Below, piece after piece: positions 22,083-34,684 of a DNA stretch of 64,000 bases; position 1 is the stretch's first letter; each line of letters starts with the position of its first letter. Made by a program: the position numbers and the translations under genes. This stretch comes from Isoetes taiwanensis. Its lineage: Eukaryota; Streptophyta; Lycopodiopsida; Isoetales; Isoetaceae. The notes beneath the pieces were generated by a model. The model was not told the DNA's origin. It searched no databases and worked only from the letters and a program-made list of their open reading frames with translations. The stretch covers positions 5,758,829 to 5,822,828 of the forward strand of contig JAJEKV010000041.1 of the NCBI GenBank assembly GCA_021234155.1, read 5' to 3'.

Positions 22083-22927
22083 ATTGTTTGCTTATGCAGA
22101 TGGGCTTGATTGGCTGCTTATGGATTAACAATGATGACTGCAAACAAAGTAGAAAGTCACGATGAAGATGCATTTACATGAGATGCATCACTGAAAATGT
22201 TCCTATTACAGGAAGAAAACATTGAAAAAACTTGAAGGTATATTTTTTGTGTGAATGTTGATAAACTATGTAAAGATACATTTTCAATGTAATGTAATTT
22301 TCCTTTGCATGGGTAGCTAATGATATCATTTTGCCGATGCCACTATTGAATGTCTTTAAAAACATATGAATTCACTAGGAAATACAAGTTTCTAAGCATT
22401 GCATTCATTAACGACAACAATAATGATCAAAATATGACATTGACAACGACAAAACAGATGGTGTCCATGTTAAATTGACACAATGTATGGTTTAATTAGT
22501 GACAAATCTCCTATCATTACGAGTGGTGTTATAAGTTACTCTTAACATTATGAATGGTGTTATCGGTGACATTAAAAGTAACGTCATAAATGACCTTATT
22601 AATGACCTTATATGTGACGTTATATATGTTATAGTAGATGATGCTATACCTGACTTGATAGACGACTTTATGATTGCCATTAATTGTGACATTAAATGTG
22701 GTATTATAATTGACTTTATAGGTGGCACTACCAATGACGCTACATCTGGCGCAGGGACTGCTACTATAGATGACGAAGGTACCGACAATATATATGACGT
22801 TATCATTGCTACATTTGTGTCACCAGTATGCGTCACCCATAATGTCAGTTTTTAAGAAAATTTGATCAGCACTTCTAGGCCAAAAATTGACACAAAAAGT
22901 GACACTAATTGACCCCTTCTCTTGTAA

Positions 22928-25900
22928 CTTTGTTGTGGTTGCTTTTGAAGGAATAGAAGACAAATCAGATATATATGACTTACTTTTGGGCAGAAAGTGG
23001 CTTTCTACAGTTGATGCTAGGCCTGTGTGGTCAAAAGGAGAATGCACTATTTCAAATGGCAAAAAAAAGGTAACATTGTACAATAAGTTGGGAGAATTTG
23101 AAAGCATGAATTTCATTGAAGAAGAAATGCTGCTATCAAATCCATGTGGAGAATTTGAGCTGAATGCAGTAGAGTTGGAGTCTAGCATGAGAATTCTAAA
23201 AGAATTGGCTCCAGCTAAATCAGGTAATTTTGCTTATTTATGGTTTGATGGTGGTGTCTCCAAAAGGCTTAGTGTGGCATCTTCTGCTGCTATTCTCAAG
23301 GATGCTTCCAATAGATTGCTGGCTAAAGTAGGAAGAATTTATCCAAATGTCACTTCTAATATGGCAGAGTACAAGGCATTGATTGCAGGTCTTCAAGAAG
23401 CAAGAAATCTAAACATCAGTGATGTAATCATCTTTGGAGACTCTCAGCTTGTCTGCAGGCAAATATCAGGAGAATATCAGGCTAAGAGTGAAGACATGAT
23501 GCAGCTTAGAGATCAAGCTATGCTGGAACTGAAGAATTTTGAAACCTGGGAGCTTTGCCATGTGCCAAGAGAGCAAAATTGTGAAGCAGACTCGCTATGC
23601 AGAAGTGTGCTACTGGAACACTTAGCTGAGGGAGCAATTCAAGAAGATGAGCTTGAGAAGAAAGATCTGCAACAGCTATACCCCATCCTGGTAATCAATG
23701 CAAGTGAAGACAAACAGGTAAAGGAAATCAAGGTCAACAAAAAGGGTCTAGATAGGGTATTGTATGTTGGTGATTTGTTTAAAGAAGAGGACAATGCCTT
23801 TGTTACTAAATTCTTTGATGATTGGAAGGATATCTTTGCCTGGGATTATGATGAGTTGGTTGGTGTTGACAAAAGCATTTGTGAATTTGAAATCAAGATC
23901 AAGGAAGGTATGAAACCTGTTATACAAAAGTTAAGAAGGATTAATGCTTCTCTATTAGGTCTAATCAAGGAAGAGCTATACAAAATGAAAGATGCAGGTG
24001 TGATTGCAGAAATTGTGAATCCTGAGTGGCTATCTTGCATTGTTCCTGTTGAGAAGAAAAACAAGACCATTAGAATTTGCATAGATTATAGAGATCTAAA
24101 CAAAACCACTATCAAAGATTGCTATCCATTGCCATTTCTGGAAGAAGTGCTGCATGCTGTGGCAGGGAAGGAGATTTACTCATTCTTAGATGGCTTTTCA
24201 GGTTTTAATCAAATAAGCATCAAGGAAAGTGATCAGCCAAAAACTTCATTTATCACACCTTGGGGAACATTTGCCATGAAAAGAATGCAATTTGGATTGA
24301 TGAATGCATCTGCAACATTTCAAAGAGCCATGGATACAATTTTTAGAGAAATGCCTGCCAATATTTTTCGTGTATTTTTGGATGACCTCTGTTTGGGAAC
24401 TTCTCTGGAAAAACATTTTGATATGCTAACCATGCTGTTTGATTTGTGTAGAAAAGGAGGAGTGAGTTTGAACCCCAAAAAGTGTGTTTTTCTATCCTCA
24501 AAGGGAGAGTTGCTTGGGCATGTAGTGTCTACAGCAGGAATTCAAATATCTGAAAGTAAGGTTGAAGCTTTAAGGAAACTAGCACCTCCAAAAACCCTCA
24601 AGCAGGTTAAAAGCTTCATGGGGATGACCAGCTTTTTGAGGATGTATGTCCCTCATTTTTCCCACACTATGAGCCCAATTTCTAACCTCACAAAGGTTGG
24701 AAAGTTCTCCAAAAGTGAAAGCAAACATATCCTAATAGATTGGGATGAGCAATGCCAAGATTCTTTTGACAAGATCCTACTTAAACCTCCTGATCTAGAG
24801 AAACCTTTCAAAGCTTATATCAGTGTAACAAAAAAGGCAATTGGTTTGGCATTGCTGCAAGAGGACCATGTAATTGCTTTTGTAAGCAAGATGTGGTCTG
24901 ATATTGAATTAAGGTATCCTAGGTTGGAAAAAAGTGCAGCAGCTTTGATGTTCTTGATAGAGAGACAAGGACATCTTCTTCAAAACAATCAGGTGCAAGT
25001 ATTCATGAGACAAAATCCTTTGTCACTTCTTTTTGCAAAAAAGCAACCAAAGGCCAAATTGTGCAGGTGGGCTTGTAAGGTCCAAGCTTATGATATTACT
25101 GTAAAGGTGGTAAAATTGATTGAGAATCCCAGCTCTTATCTTCCACATGTGTTGTTTAAGCATGAAGATCAAGATGGTTTATGTAGTGATGACAATCTAA
25201 CAAACTTGATTTCTTTTGATGCAGAAAATATTGACTGGCAATATGATATCAGAAATTATCTGGAGAGCAATGAGTTGCCCAAGAATTTGAGTAGCAGTCA
25301 AGAGAGAAGATTCAAGGACAAGTGCAAAAAGTTCAGGCTAATTGAAGGGATCCTATGCAAAGTTGACAAGGAAGGAATCTTGTTGAGATGTGTGGATGAA
25401 GAAGAGGCCAGAATGATAATTGAAGCATGTCATGAGGGAGTGTGTGGAGGACACTTTGCAGCAGATACAACTGCAAAAAAGATTCTAAGTTCAGGATACT
25501 TTTGGCCTACTCTTTTTAAGGATTGTTATGAGACTATAAAATGCTGCCATAAATGTCAGATCTTTGGTAAAAAAACTCTGCAACCAGCTGCCCTGACTGC
25601 CATAACTTCTCCTGGACCTTTCCAAATGTGGGGGCTGGATTTTATAGGCCCCATAGATCCATCTTCTTCAGCTCAACACCAGTTTATATTAGTTGCCACT
25701 GATTACTTTACCAAATGGGCAGAGGCAATTCCTTTGAGAGAAGCTAATGCTCAAGCCACTGCAAGATTTCTGCATGAAAATATTTGTGCCAGATTTGGCA
25801 TTCCTTTTAAAATAGTTTCTGATGGAGGTAGCCAGTTCATCAACCATACAATTGCACTACTACTAGCCACCTTGAAAGTCAAACATACCAAAAGTTCGTC

Positions 25901-26513
25901 CTATTATCCTCAGGGAAATGGCCAGGCAGAATCAACCAATAAGACTCTCAAATCTATCCTCAAAAAGACCATCAGTGTTTCAAAAAAGGACTGGCATCTA
26001 AAACTCCATGATGCACTTTAGGCATATAGAACTACCATTAAAGTGGCTACAAAACACACTCCTTTCAGTTTGGTATATGGAATAGAGTCAGTACTGCCTA
26101 TAGAATTAGAACTTCCATCACTCAGACTGGCTTATCAGATTAATTTGGAAATGGATGAGGCTCTAAAAGATAGATTTGTGAGATTGATGCAGCTTGAGGA
26201 GCATAGATATGAGGCTGAGAATGCAGTGATGAGGAAAAAGGCTAAAGATATTGCAGCTTTTAAAGCAGCACACAAATTGCAGGGAGTCTTAAAAACAGGA
26301 GAGTTGGTGTTGAAGTGGAACAAGGCAAGAGAAGACATAGCATCCAAATTTGAGAATCTTTGGGAAGGACCATTTGAAGTGATAGGGACAGCTGGCAGAG
26401 ATTCATATTGGCTGAAAGATATTGCTGATGGCAGAGAATTGATGAACCCTATCAACATTGTGCACCTAAAAAGGTATTGGCAACAACATGTTGCCCTTGC
26501 TTTGTTCAACTAA
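22928..26513 (+). pseudogene. Gypsy-1 Pol: protease end, RNase H, RT, tether RNase H, integrase
   Basis: Numbering from 22887. Protease tail to about 45. A complete RNase H follows at about 115-240 with D121, E161, D185 and D235 (N-C-E-A-D). RT is at about 340-545 with catalytic F-L-D-D 497-500. A second RNase H is at about 640-735, where the usual first and third acidic residues are replaced (I-S-V and M-R-Q) although E681 remains. Integrase has zinc ligands H849, H856, C887, C890 and the triad D918, D979, E1015. A TAG at 26019-26021 replaces a normally Trp codon. The same frame then continues to 26513 through the integrase C-terminus ('FENLWEGPFEVI...'). The order RNase H-RT-dead RNase H is unusual. 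Otherwise this is a Ty3/gypsy pol. Confidence 0.93.
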
Positions 26514-27237
26514 AATCTTTCTGGTAAGATGTAGTTAGGATTAGTTAGTGCATTGCTCAAAAAATAAAAAAACAGAAAAAAGCAAAATATAAAAAAGCTT
26601 CAGTAGGATGAAAACAAAAAATTAATTAAGCCTATTTTAGTAAATCAAGTTCTGCTTTGAAGTTATTGTTTGTGTGCTAATGAGTCTCTAGTGTTGCAAG
26701 TACAAAAGGGCTATGCAGATCGTGATTAACTGAAGGAGTGATTTAATACTGATCATAGTTCCATGCAGGTGCATCTGAACATATCATTCACACATCTCTT
26801 TCACTACACTACATTATACTTCATCATTTGGAGTTGCTGCCATCATCTCCACACCAGCAACTCATGTGAACTAACAAGCTTTATTTTCACATGCAGGTGC
26901 ATCCTTATATCTGCCTCCATCTATCATCTGGTCAGGAGTTGACCTCATTACATCTGAAAACCCTTTACATCTTCATTAAGTTCCCAAGCTGCTGTCACAC
27001 CACCATCCTGCAGCTTCTCATAACTAAAGAGATTTATTCTCCATGCAGGTTCATCTAAAAGGAACATCATTCACATATACATTCATAATGCCAGATCTAT
27101 CACTTTCAAATCTATATGCAGGTCATTGAGTTGCCAACTATATTCTCACATTGGCAACTGGCTGGAGCTATGTCAAGAAGTACAAACAGCTAGTCAAAGG
27201 GGCTGGTAGACCAGCCTTCTCTTTTAGTTTGGCATAA
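26514..27237 (+). other. Gypsy-1 3' non-coding region
   Basis: A-rich sequence, then about four repeats of ATGCAGGTKCATC at irregular spacing (near 26763, 26892, 27045 and 27116). A purine-rich AAAGGGGCTGG at about 27196 may serve as polypurine tract, although it is ~30 bp from the LTR. Confidence 0.5.
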
Positions 27238-29796
27238 TGCTGCCATGCCATGGTAGCATGGAAGAGCTAAGCACATCTTTGCACTAATCCTCTCATCTTG
27301 ATCTGGTTTGCAAGACAATAGGGAAATGCTTCACTAGCATACATCAAGAATTTGAAGAGCAAAGGAAGGACAATTGACTCAAGTCACTCAAGAGATACAA
27401 GAGGTCAAACAAGCAAAGAAAATAAAGAAAGGAGGAGAAAGAAGACCCCTTAAAGAATATTCCATGGTATGTAGCTATTTGTGATCTTGGCATCTTTGGC
27501 ATTTTGATCCCCTTCTCCATTCACTCCACCATCCCAAAATACCATTGAACTTTGACTCCTTGCTCACATACCTCCCAAAGTCAAACTTGACCTTGAAAGT
27601 TCTTTCTAGACAAAACACCACTTGCTCCATCATCCACTAGTTCAAAAGTGACTTGACTTGGTCATAATCTCGCTCAGAAGTCAACATCCCATGCAACTTG
27701 ACCAAAGTTAAAAGAAACTTGCAAAAATTCCTAAGGGAAGTGCCTCAAGATTCAAGTGTGCCCTAGGAGGTGCTAAAAAATTGCCCCATAAAAAGAAATT
27801 GGCTCCTAAATGAGCACTTGATGGGCCAAGTCACTTTACACCCCACTTCATGTGCCAAGTCATCATACTCATCATCATTCTAGCCATCTCATGTCAAACT
27901 CCCATATTCAAATCAAAATCCATATCAAAGCATCAAACTAGCATCTTTGTTGCCACATCACCATTGACACCTCATCACTCCACACTTATCATACACATCA
28001 TCTCCACATCATTCAAAATTTTTGACTAGAAAGAATTTTCAAATTCAAGTTGGCTAACATGTCATCATTCCCATCGGCCATGTCATACCCACCTAGCCTT
28101 GTCATCATTTCCAAATGCCACATCATCCACTCCTTAGCTTCATTTTTGCCAAATTCAAAAGTGCTCCATTGTGAGAAGAGATTCCAGAATCTTATAAAGT
28201 GCAAAAAAAGATTCCCTAAGAAAAAAAGAAATTTGAAAAAAGGCTCTATTTTGGACATCATAGTTGCTTCCTAGGGAATCGTGCCATAGGGCTTAGGGGT
28301 GCAAAAATTTTCCTATCTACCCCCCCAGCCTAATTTCTCTTTCCAGCCAATCTCCCCATGTCGCGTGGAACATCCGGACGTGTGGGGCGGTGGAGGTACC
28401 GGATCCCACGTGGATATTGCACGCAATAATTATAAATCATGGATTTTCTTTTCCTTATATACCTTTGTCGCCAAAACCTAATCGAGCCTGTGGGATATTT
28501 CGCTGGAACCATTATGAACCCTAAAATCCGGAAACGCCAAGATCTGTTTAATTCGGCCAAACAAACCACGAAATCATGACTTAAACTGGCCAGGTCACCA
28601 TGTTTAATGCCAAGAATACCTATTGTAAGCTAAAAGACAGAGAATCAAGGGGAAATGATCAAGAATTCAACGGAACAGAGCATTTACAAAAAGGGGTTTT
28701 TCGACAGAAGAAAATTCGAGGGCTTTGAGGCAAAGAGTGATTCCTGGCTTTGAAGAAGGACCGGCTTGATAATCCTGAGCTTGATTCCGACCTCCAATGT
28801 TCACCTCTGATCCGGATTATTGACTAAATTATCTGGATTATTTGAATGTTTACCTATTTGATTCTGTGCCCAAGACTGTGAGCTTGGGATATTGCATTGT
28901 ATTTCTTGAGTGTTTGATTCAATTGAAAATCCGACCTTTGCAGTTATCTCTTTGTGTTGCATCGAAATCCATACCCAGAAGAAAACGATTATCAGAAGCT
29001 AAACGTGTAGTTTTGCACTGATCATCAGATATAGGTAGTCTGCCTATTTAGTATGTCTTTAGAATAGAATAGAATAGAATAGAATAGTATTTAGTATGTC
29101 TTTAGAGAAGACAAAAAAGCTAAGCTCTTGTCAAGATTAAACTCCTATACTATTTTGAGTCGATATGTCTAGATCAAATTGTGATGCATAACAGGCACTG
29201 AGCATAAAAGAGCAAGCATTTGGGCATTAACCTTGCCAAGCAAGATATATTGAGCAAGGCAATGTTCGACACACGTGCAACCCCTCACCAGAAAGCATCC
29301 TCTGTCAGAATTGTTCATAGCTCACAGCATTAGGCAAAAAATCATCAAGAGAAAATTAGGTTCCCTTTTGACAAAAGGAAAATTTGGCCCTTATTGTGCA
29401 GGTAAACCTAAGCAGAATAGAATTGATAGGTCCAGTAAATTCCTTGTCCACATCGAGTTGCAAATTTTAGCTCTCTGCCAGGGATATTGACCAAAAATTG
29501 ACTGGGTCAGTGATCAAATTTTGGCCTACCTAGCCTTGTCAGACCTCCCTGAGTTTTTGCAGTCTGTGAGTGAGAAGTGTTGAGCATCTTGAGGAGTGAG
29601 ATCCATATCCAAAGCTTGATAGATCACATACTGCAAGCTATTTTGTGAAGCAGACTTTTTTGCCTTCAGGGAAACATATTTCCAGTGAAACTCTGTGCAT
29701 TATTTCTGGAATCTTTGCACTCAGAGTGGTTGCCTCAAGCAACCTGGAGGTTCTAAACCACTGAGGTTGAAGGTTTTACCAGGAACACCTTCAACA
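27238..29796 (+). repeat. Gypsy-1 3' LTR (2559 bp)
   Basis: Partner of the 5' LTR. It is longer mainly because of a ~40-bp insertion near 29060-29100, where AGAAT is tandemly repeated (AGAATAGAATAGAATAGAAT) and a short TTTAGTATGTCTTTAGA motif is duplicated. Confidence 0.93.
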
Positions 29797-30114
29797 CTAT
29801 GCACAATGTTTTACAGCAGAATCCCTGCAGATGCTCCTGCAAAATATGATGCAGAGGGTGTGGGTTCTAATTTGCCGCAGGATTTGCAAGCCATGGATGA
29901 ATTTTTGCATTCCAGCATCATTGTCCGTCACCAGGGGTCGAATTCAAGAGACAAATTTGTCCCCATTGAAAAGCCCCAATTTTTTTTCACAGACAATGCA
30001 TTGTTGCTATGGTGTTGTGGCTATGGCAGATCGCTAGAAGCAAGCAGGGCATCATATTTGACTAGTCTTTCCTTTCTTCGGTATGGTTTTCTGATGAAGT
30101 TATTTGTAATGTAA

Positions 30115-32747
30115 GGTACTAGTTCATAGATCTCCATCACATAACCAACGTCTCTTATACAAGGATCATTTGAGTGGTCGTCAGCAAGCCGATGATAGTG
30201 GAAAAATAGCCCACGGGAGCCAACATTATGTACTAGATGTTGAAGAATTGCATGCCTCTCATTATGAAGAAATAAAAAACGTATTGCTAGTGTGTCCTAT
30301 AAGCTTCAAAACGTATTGCTTAGAGATTCAGATAAAGATGGATGTATTCAGTATGTAATAGCCAGGCCATCTGATGTTGATGTACCTCGACCAAGCTCAT
30401 TTAATGCAACAAGAGAAATTTTTGTTGCACGACTCTGAACGTGAAGCAAGGACAATAAATTAGCGTCCTAAAGCCCACAACCAAATAAACAAAAGCTTTG
30501 CTCTGGAGCTTCATCCATGTTCTACACATAGAAAAAGAAAATTTGCTTAGAAACAGATGCAAGATATTGTGGACAGACGATGTAGAACCAGATGACCACT
30601 AAGTTTTTTAGACAACGGAAGTGCACTTCCTCTACTTTTGAGACAACTATTTGAAACGTGAACTGATAGTGGGGAATTTGTGACTGAACCCTAAACTATT
30701 ATGTCACAAATACACAGAGCTGCCGTCTCTGCCCTGCTCGTAGAAAATGCAAATATGCTTATTAGGAGTTCATTTGGTCTTCAAATTTTCACACTTCTAA
30801 ACACCAAATCTAAGATGCAGCATCGTTAATATAGACATACCAGCATATTAGCAGTCTCAGAAAGTTCTACAAAAATTGTACTTTGTGCAGCCATAATGTG
30901 GTATTTGATCCCCATGCGCACAAATCATTTATCAACTGGTGAAAGTTCAAAGCTTTCAGCTAAAACATCAGCTCCTATCTTTTCACAAAAAGTGAAATAA
31001 GTTAGCCATCACATGCAGTATATAAAGCACATGCAGCATCTAATCAATAATAACTCAAAACATGATTCCTACTCTAAACAAAAATGATATTTTTAATTTA
31101 TCAACATGAGTAACTACCAAACAAATTTGAATATCAAATGTACATAACCAAATAAAAATCTTATGCAATTACCAACATTGCAATACATCTCCATAGTAAA
31201 GACTACCCTACGCCTTCCTGCTAAGGACAATGAACCAGCAGTAACATACCCTGGTCTCTTATAAAGAGTTAAGATGCTATTAAAGCTGTTGTAAAGTAGT
31301 TAATAAAATTAGAATGTATCTGCCTGGGATTGAAACCACAAAATGCCAACTATGCCAACAGATTCGCATCAGAACATTTTGGAATAACAGCTATGCTGCA
31401 TCTAATAATCGCCTTAGGCTTCTTAATCAGCGCCTTGTCCAATCTTACTCTTTGAAATGCGATTTCAAAGAAAAATTTGTAACTTATTCACCTTGGTAGA
31501 ATAGCAGGGATGTTGCAAGTTAGGCCATCTGTTATGGACAACAGTCCCACATGTTATTGAATTATCTATCATATCACTGGGAAAGGAAGCGTTCGCGGCG
31601 GCCTTGGCTGCGGCAATAAGTTTCTTCTAAATGCTTCTCTTTTGTTTTTATATGGAATTTTTTATATAAAAATATTACTGTAGGTATTAACACATCTAAA
31701 GAATATCAATCATATGTTTTACAACAAAAGCATGATATCTTTGCCCATAAAATTTGGTACATGCGATATGAGTACAAACACAAAAGAAAGATAATGAGAA
31801 ACCTATATATGGTTGTACTTTGTAATGAGTTAATTACTGAAGGGTGCAATTCATATGCATAGGCACATACTTATGTGTCCAAGTTGCAACAATATTTACA
31901 CATGCAAAAGTGACGCTATCATTGAGATTTCAACTTAAGGATTTTTAGAGCGACGAGGGAAGGGAACACAACAACAATATCAACATATGGGTTTGAAGAA
32001 TTGCTCAAATGTGTGATGATAAAAAAGGAAACGGAAGGGACCACTACCAATATCAATCCATAAGTTTTGTCTCAAACCATTATTTTTTCAAATGTATAAC
32101 CTAATTAAAGACGGCTTTTCAATGTGTCTCCCCTGGCATGATTTTATATGTCTTGTATATTTACTAATTGCATGTACAAGCCTAGCTAGGGGCATAGCCA
32201 AATATATTATTTGTCGACATTGTATCTTGCTTTTGGACATTTGGAGGATGCATTCAGTCAAAAAGAAAACATCTATGAAAAGAATAGGGCAGCCAAATGG
32301 TAAGTTGGGGTATAAGGTTCAAAATGTATTGAAAGGCATAATGACACCATTTGTTTCATTAGGGATGTCAATGCATAAGTTAGAGCATAGATTGTACATA
32401 AAGTGCAGGATAATATTTGAACCAAAGAGGTAAAATCACGTTGAATTTAAAACTTTCCAAGATATCCTTCCAGTTGGAAAAGCTTCAAAGTAAAATTCTT
32501 TAGCACGTCTTATGGAAGCTCAAACATGGAAGCATTTTCATTTATCATTAGCACTATGACTTTATCCATTGCATATTAAACCAGAAGACTTGGAGCAGTA
32601 TAAATTATATCGTAGCCTAGAACTAAATGTGTTAAATATACAATGTAAATGTCGAATTCCCATGCATTGTGCACTGAGTAAGAAGAACCATCCTTGTATA
32701 GATGTTGGACTGCACACGAGCCCATGCACATGGAACGATATTCGACA
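30115..32747. other. Intergenic, nothing recognised
   Basis: AT-rich sequence with short ORFs only. A 62-codon ORF at 30170-30358 (+) is the most protein-like but matches nothing I know. Confidence 0.5.
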
Positions 32748-33176
32748 ATTCGTAGGGTCTAAAGAAAACTTTGCCATTCTCCTACCTAACTTAGTCAATC
32801 TCCCACGGTCATTCAGAGCTCCTAATGCATAGAGCTGCCCCAAGACACATATAAGTATAGTGCCTCAGCAGATGGAGGATCCATGAAGTCAAAATTAATA
32901 AGACCATGAATACCCAAAGTCTTTAGCATCAAAACCACATTGCTAGGGACCACATTGCCAGCGGTGCCAGGCTTTGTTCTTTTGAATTTTAGGCACCGTG
33001 TTATCATCCAACTATCCAACTCATGCTGGACCGACCACGCAGTATATAGCCTGAAGCATTTACCAGGAGATGTTCTTCCTGCCCTTCCAGATCTTTGCAT
33101 TCTGCAGCTTTTGAAATAGGAGTAACGACTAAAGATTCCAAGCCAGTCCGGAGGTTGTAACTGTTTTGATTAAAAA
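32748..33176 (-). pseudogene. DEAH-box RNA helicase fragment
   Basis: The minus strand encodes, in broken frames, '[12 protein letters not shown]', '[21 protein letters not shown]', '[11 protein letters not shown]', '[13 protein letters not shown]' and '[21 protein letters not shown]'. These match helicase motif VI (Q-R-x-G-R-A-G-R) and the winged-helix/HA2 start of DEAH splicing helicases (PRP2/PRP22/PRP43 class). Frameshifts occur near 33110 and near 32840. An insertion of about 10 residues separates 'QHELD' from 'NVVLML'. Upstream ATPase motifs are absent from the window, so this is a fragment, not a gene. Confidence 0.9.
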
Positions 33177-33714
33177 ACCAGGATTAATCACACATTAATC
33201 CTTAGCTTCAGCATATGGAAATGTTGTCAACCAAGAACTAGTGACCCAAGAACTCCATTTTACCAATCTTGTCATTTATAAACACCTTAAATTTACCGCT
33301 TAAAATGAAAATAAGATATCAGTTATAGATATGATACAATTCTAGCTAAAGAGCATTTGTTTATGAATTTATAATGTTAGATATCTGCAGCTTTGAGAAA
33401 ATAATCCTTCATCAAAGTTCCCACAGAGACATGCATCTGGAATACAAATTTAAGAGAAGCTTAGAATATGCCATGAAATTAATAGATCTACCAAAATCCC
33501 ATCGATTCGAGCCATCGGATCGGCATTCGCGAATGGGCGAGCATGCATCTCTTGCATGCTTACATGCATTTTCTGTGGCTCTGGTTCATTTGGGATCGCT
33601 ATTTCTTGCAGCTTCTTCATCGACTTCTCATCGGCGTTTTCTCCTCTCTCAGCAGTTTCCTTGACTCCCACCCACCCTCCCTTAATGTGTATATTATTGT
33701 AAATATTGTTTTTG
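33177..33714. other. Intergenic, nothing recognised
   Basis: No gene, repeat or structured element identified. Overlapping short ORFs on both strands carry no recognisable domain. Confidence 0.45.
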
Positions 33715-33815
33715 TTGCGTGGCACGCATGACTAGCCCCTCGTTTTTTCGAAGTTGTTTTTTGTCGCGTGGCACGCGTGACCAACCCCTCGCTTTTCGAG
33801 GTTGTTCTTTTCTTA
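33715..33815. repeat. 49-bp tandem duplication
   Basis: The unit GCGTGGCACGCRTGACYARC followed by CCCTCG and a TTTTTCGARGTTGTT tail occurs twice head to tail (GGCACGC at 33721 and 33770). Confidence 0.85.
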
Positions 33816-33944
33816 TCTTTGTGTTCTAGTTTGTTGATGTGCAGGTACAACGGGATGCGCGACTCCGTCTTCTTCAGGCTTCGGGGGTTTCTTTGTGGGC
33901 GCCTTTGTTTTTGCAGCCTTATGTTGTGTCCAAGCCCCTTGCAG

Positions 33945-34018
33945 AGGGCTTATCACTAGGGTTTTTCCTCGAAAACCCGAAAGGGCGAGGTTTTTTAATC
34001 TCGGTGATAAGCTCTCTA
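33945..34018. repeat. Imperfect hairpin
   Basis: GAGGGCTTATCACTAGGGTT pairs with AATCTCGGTGATAAGCTCTC across an inner CCTCGAAAACCC/GGGCGAGG stem. It is followed by a CTACAGGTACTC splice-site-like sequence. Confidence 0.5.
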
Positions 34019-34539
34019 CAGGTACTCTTAACCAACATTTGCAGAATTTTTTTGGGGTCCAGATGATATAACTGGATATTCTATGTGTTTTTTCATTGTG
34101 GGTAGCTTGCAAATATGCAGCTACCCACTCTCAACCATTGTAGAATTCCGCTGAGATGAATGAAAAGCCTCCTTCTCCTCTCTCAGCAGTTCCCTTAACT
34201 CTCTTTTTGTTTTTTTTTTTATATCAGGTAGGGGAGGGGCTTCTCCCTGCTTGGTTTGACAGTTTGGCGTCTTTTTCCATATTGGGACGTGTTCTTCCTC
34301 GATCTTGTCCCTTTTTTTGCCATCCTTCAGCCTTCGACCTCGGTCCCGTTTTGATAAGGAAGTTCTCTTTTTGTCAGGAGCTTTTGTTTGTTTTCATGCG
34401 AGCCCTTCGAGAATCATGCAAAAGCTATACAAAGGCACTAACGCAAAAATCTCTGCATGCATTTCAAATAGTTAGAACAGACCTGGAGAAAATTGCTGAT
34501 CTGCCAAAATTATGCACAATATATAGCTATACATAGGCG

Positions 34540-34665
34540 CTGATGCAAAAATCTCCGAATGCATTTCTTTGTACTCCAATATGTTTTGGAGCTGGTAGGA
34601 AAACCCTTGCTCCATAAGGCATTCCCCTATAAAGTTGCGATCCTTTTTTAGCATAGCATCCTCTA
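34540..34665 (-). pseudogene. Exon-like fragment, unrecognised
   Basis: On the minus strand a splice-acceptor-like TTGCAG precedes an open segment with 'IEDAMLKKDRNFIGECLMEQ'. The amino-acid composition looks coding. No family is recognised and no clear donor follows. Confidence 0.35.
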
Positions 34666-34684
34666 TCTGCAACAAACAAAGCAA

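Larger units (their letters stand above)
18363..22924. mobile_element. CACTA (EnSpm)-like non-autonomous transposon
   Basis: 4562 bp with a perfect 24-bp inverted repeat (18367-18390 and 22901-22924, beginning CAAGAGAAGGGG). It is flanked by TAA on both sides (18360-18362, 22925-22927), a 3-bp duplication typical of CACTA. The left end reads ACTACAAGAG, close to the CACTACAAG family terminus; the extreme bases look eroded. Subterminal regions (18391-18850 and 22440-22900) are packed with GTGACATTA/GTGTCA-type motifs in both orientations, as in CACTA elements. No TNP2-type transposase is seen. The interior contains duplicated modules and exon-like fragments. Confidence 0.85.
14133..29796 (+). 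mobile_element. Large Ty3/gypsy LTR retrotransposon, with a nested CACTA element
   Basis: A 15,664-bp element flanked by the perfect 5-bp duplication CTATG (14128-14132 and 29797-29801). LTRs are about 2.5 kb each, starting TGCTGCC and ending TTCAACA. Order: 5' LTR, gag, protease (interrupted by the CACTA element), RNase H, RT, second RNase H, integrase, ~700 bp of 3' non-coding DNA, 3' LTR. The gag-to-protease region is frameshifted and integrase has an in-frame TAG, so the copy is non-autonomous. The LTRs are highly similar with a few indels. Confidence 0.95.
14096..30114 (+). pseudogene. Unrecognised host ORF interrupted by the gypsy element
   Basis: An ATG at 14096 opens 'MAANLQANFEDL...'. 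Its frame stops at the gypsy insertion site (14132) and resumes exactly after the target-site duplication at 29797-29801. It continues '...CTMFYSRIPADAPAKYDAE...' to a stop at 30112-30114. Joined, about 115 codons stay open without a stop, so the gypsy element landed in a coding exon. No domain is recognised. The C-terminal part may run into intron sequence. The ORF could also be part of a longer gene whose other exons I cannot identify. Confidence 0.55.

Noticed and set aside
18478-22855. ORFs at 18478-18861, 18632-18841, 22492-22836 and 22550-22855 in the CACTA subterminal regions
   Set aside because: Low-complexity translations of the GTGACATTA-type subterminal repeats.
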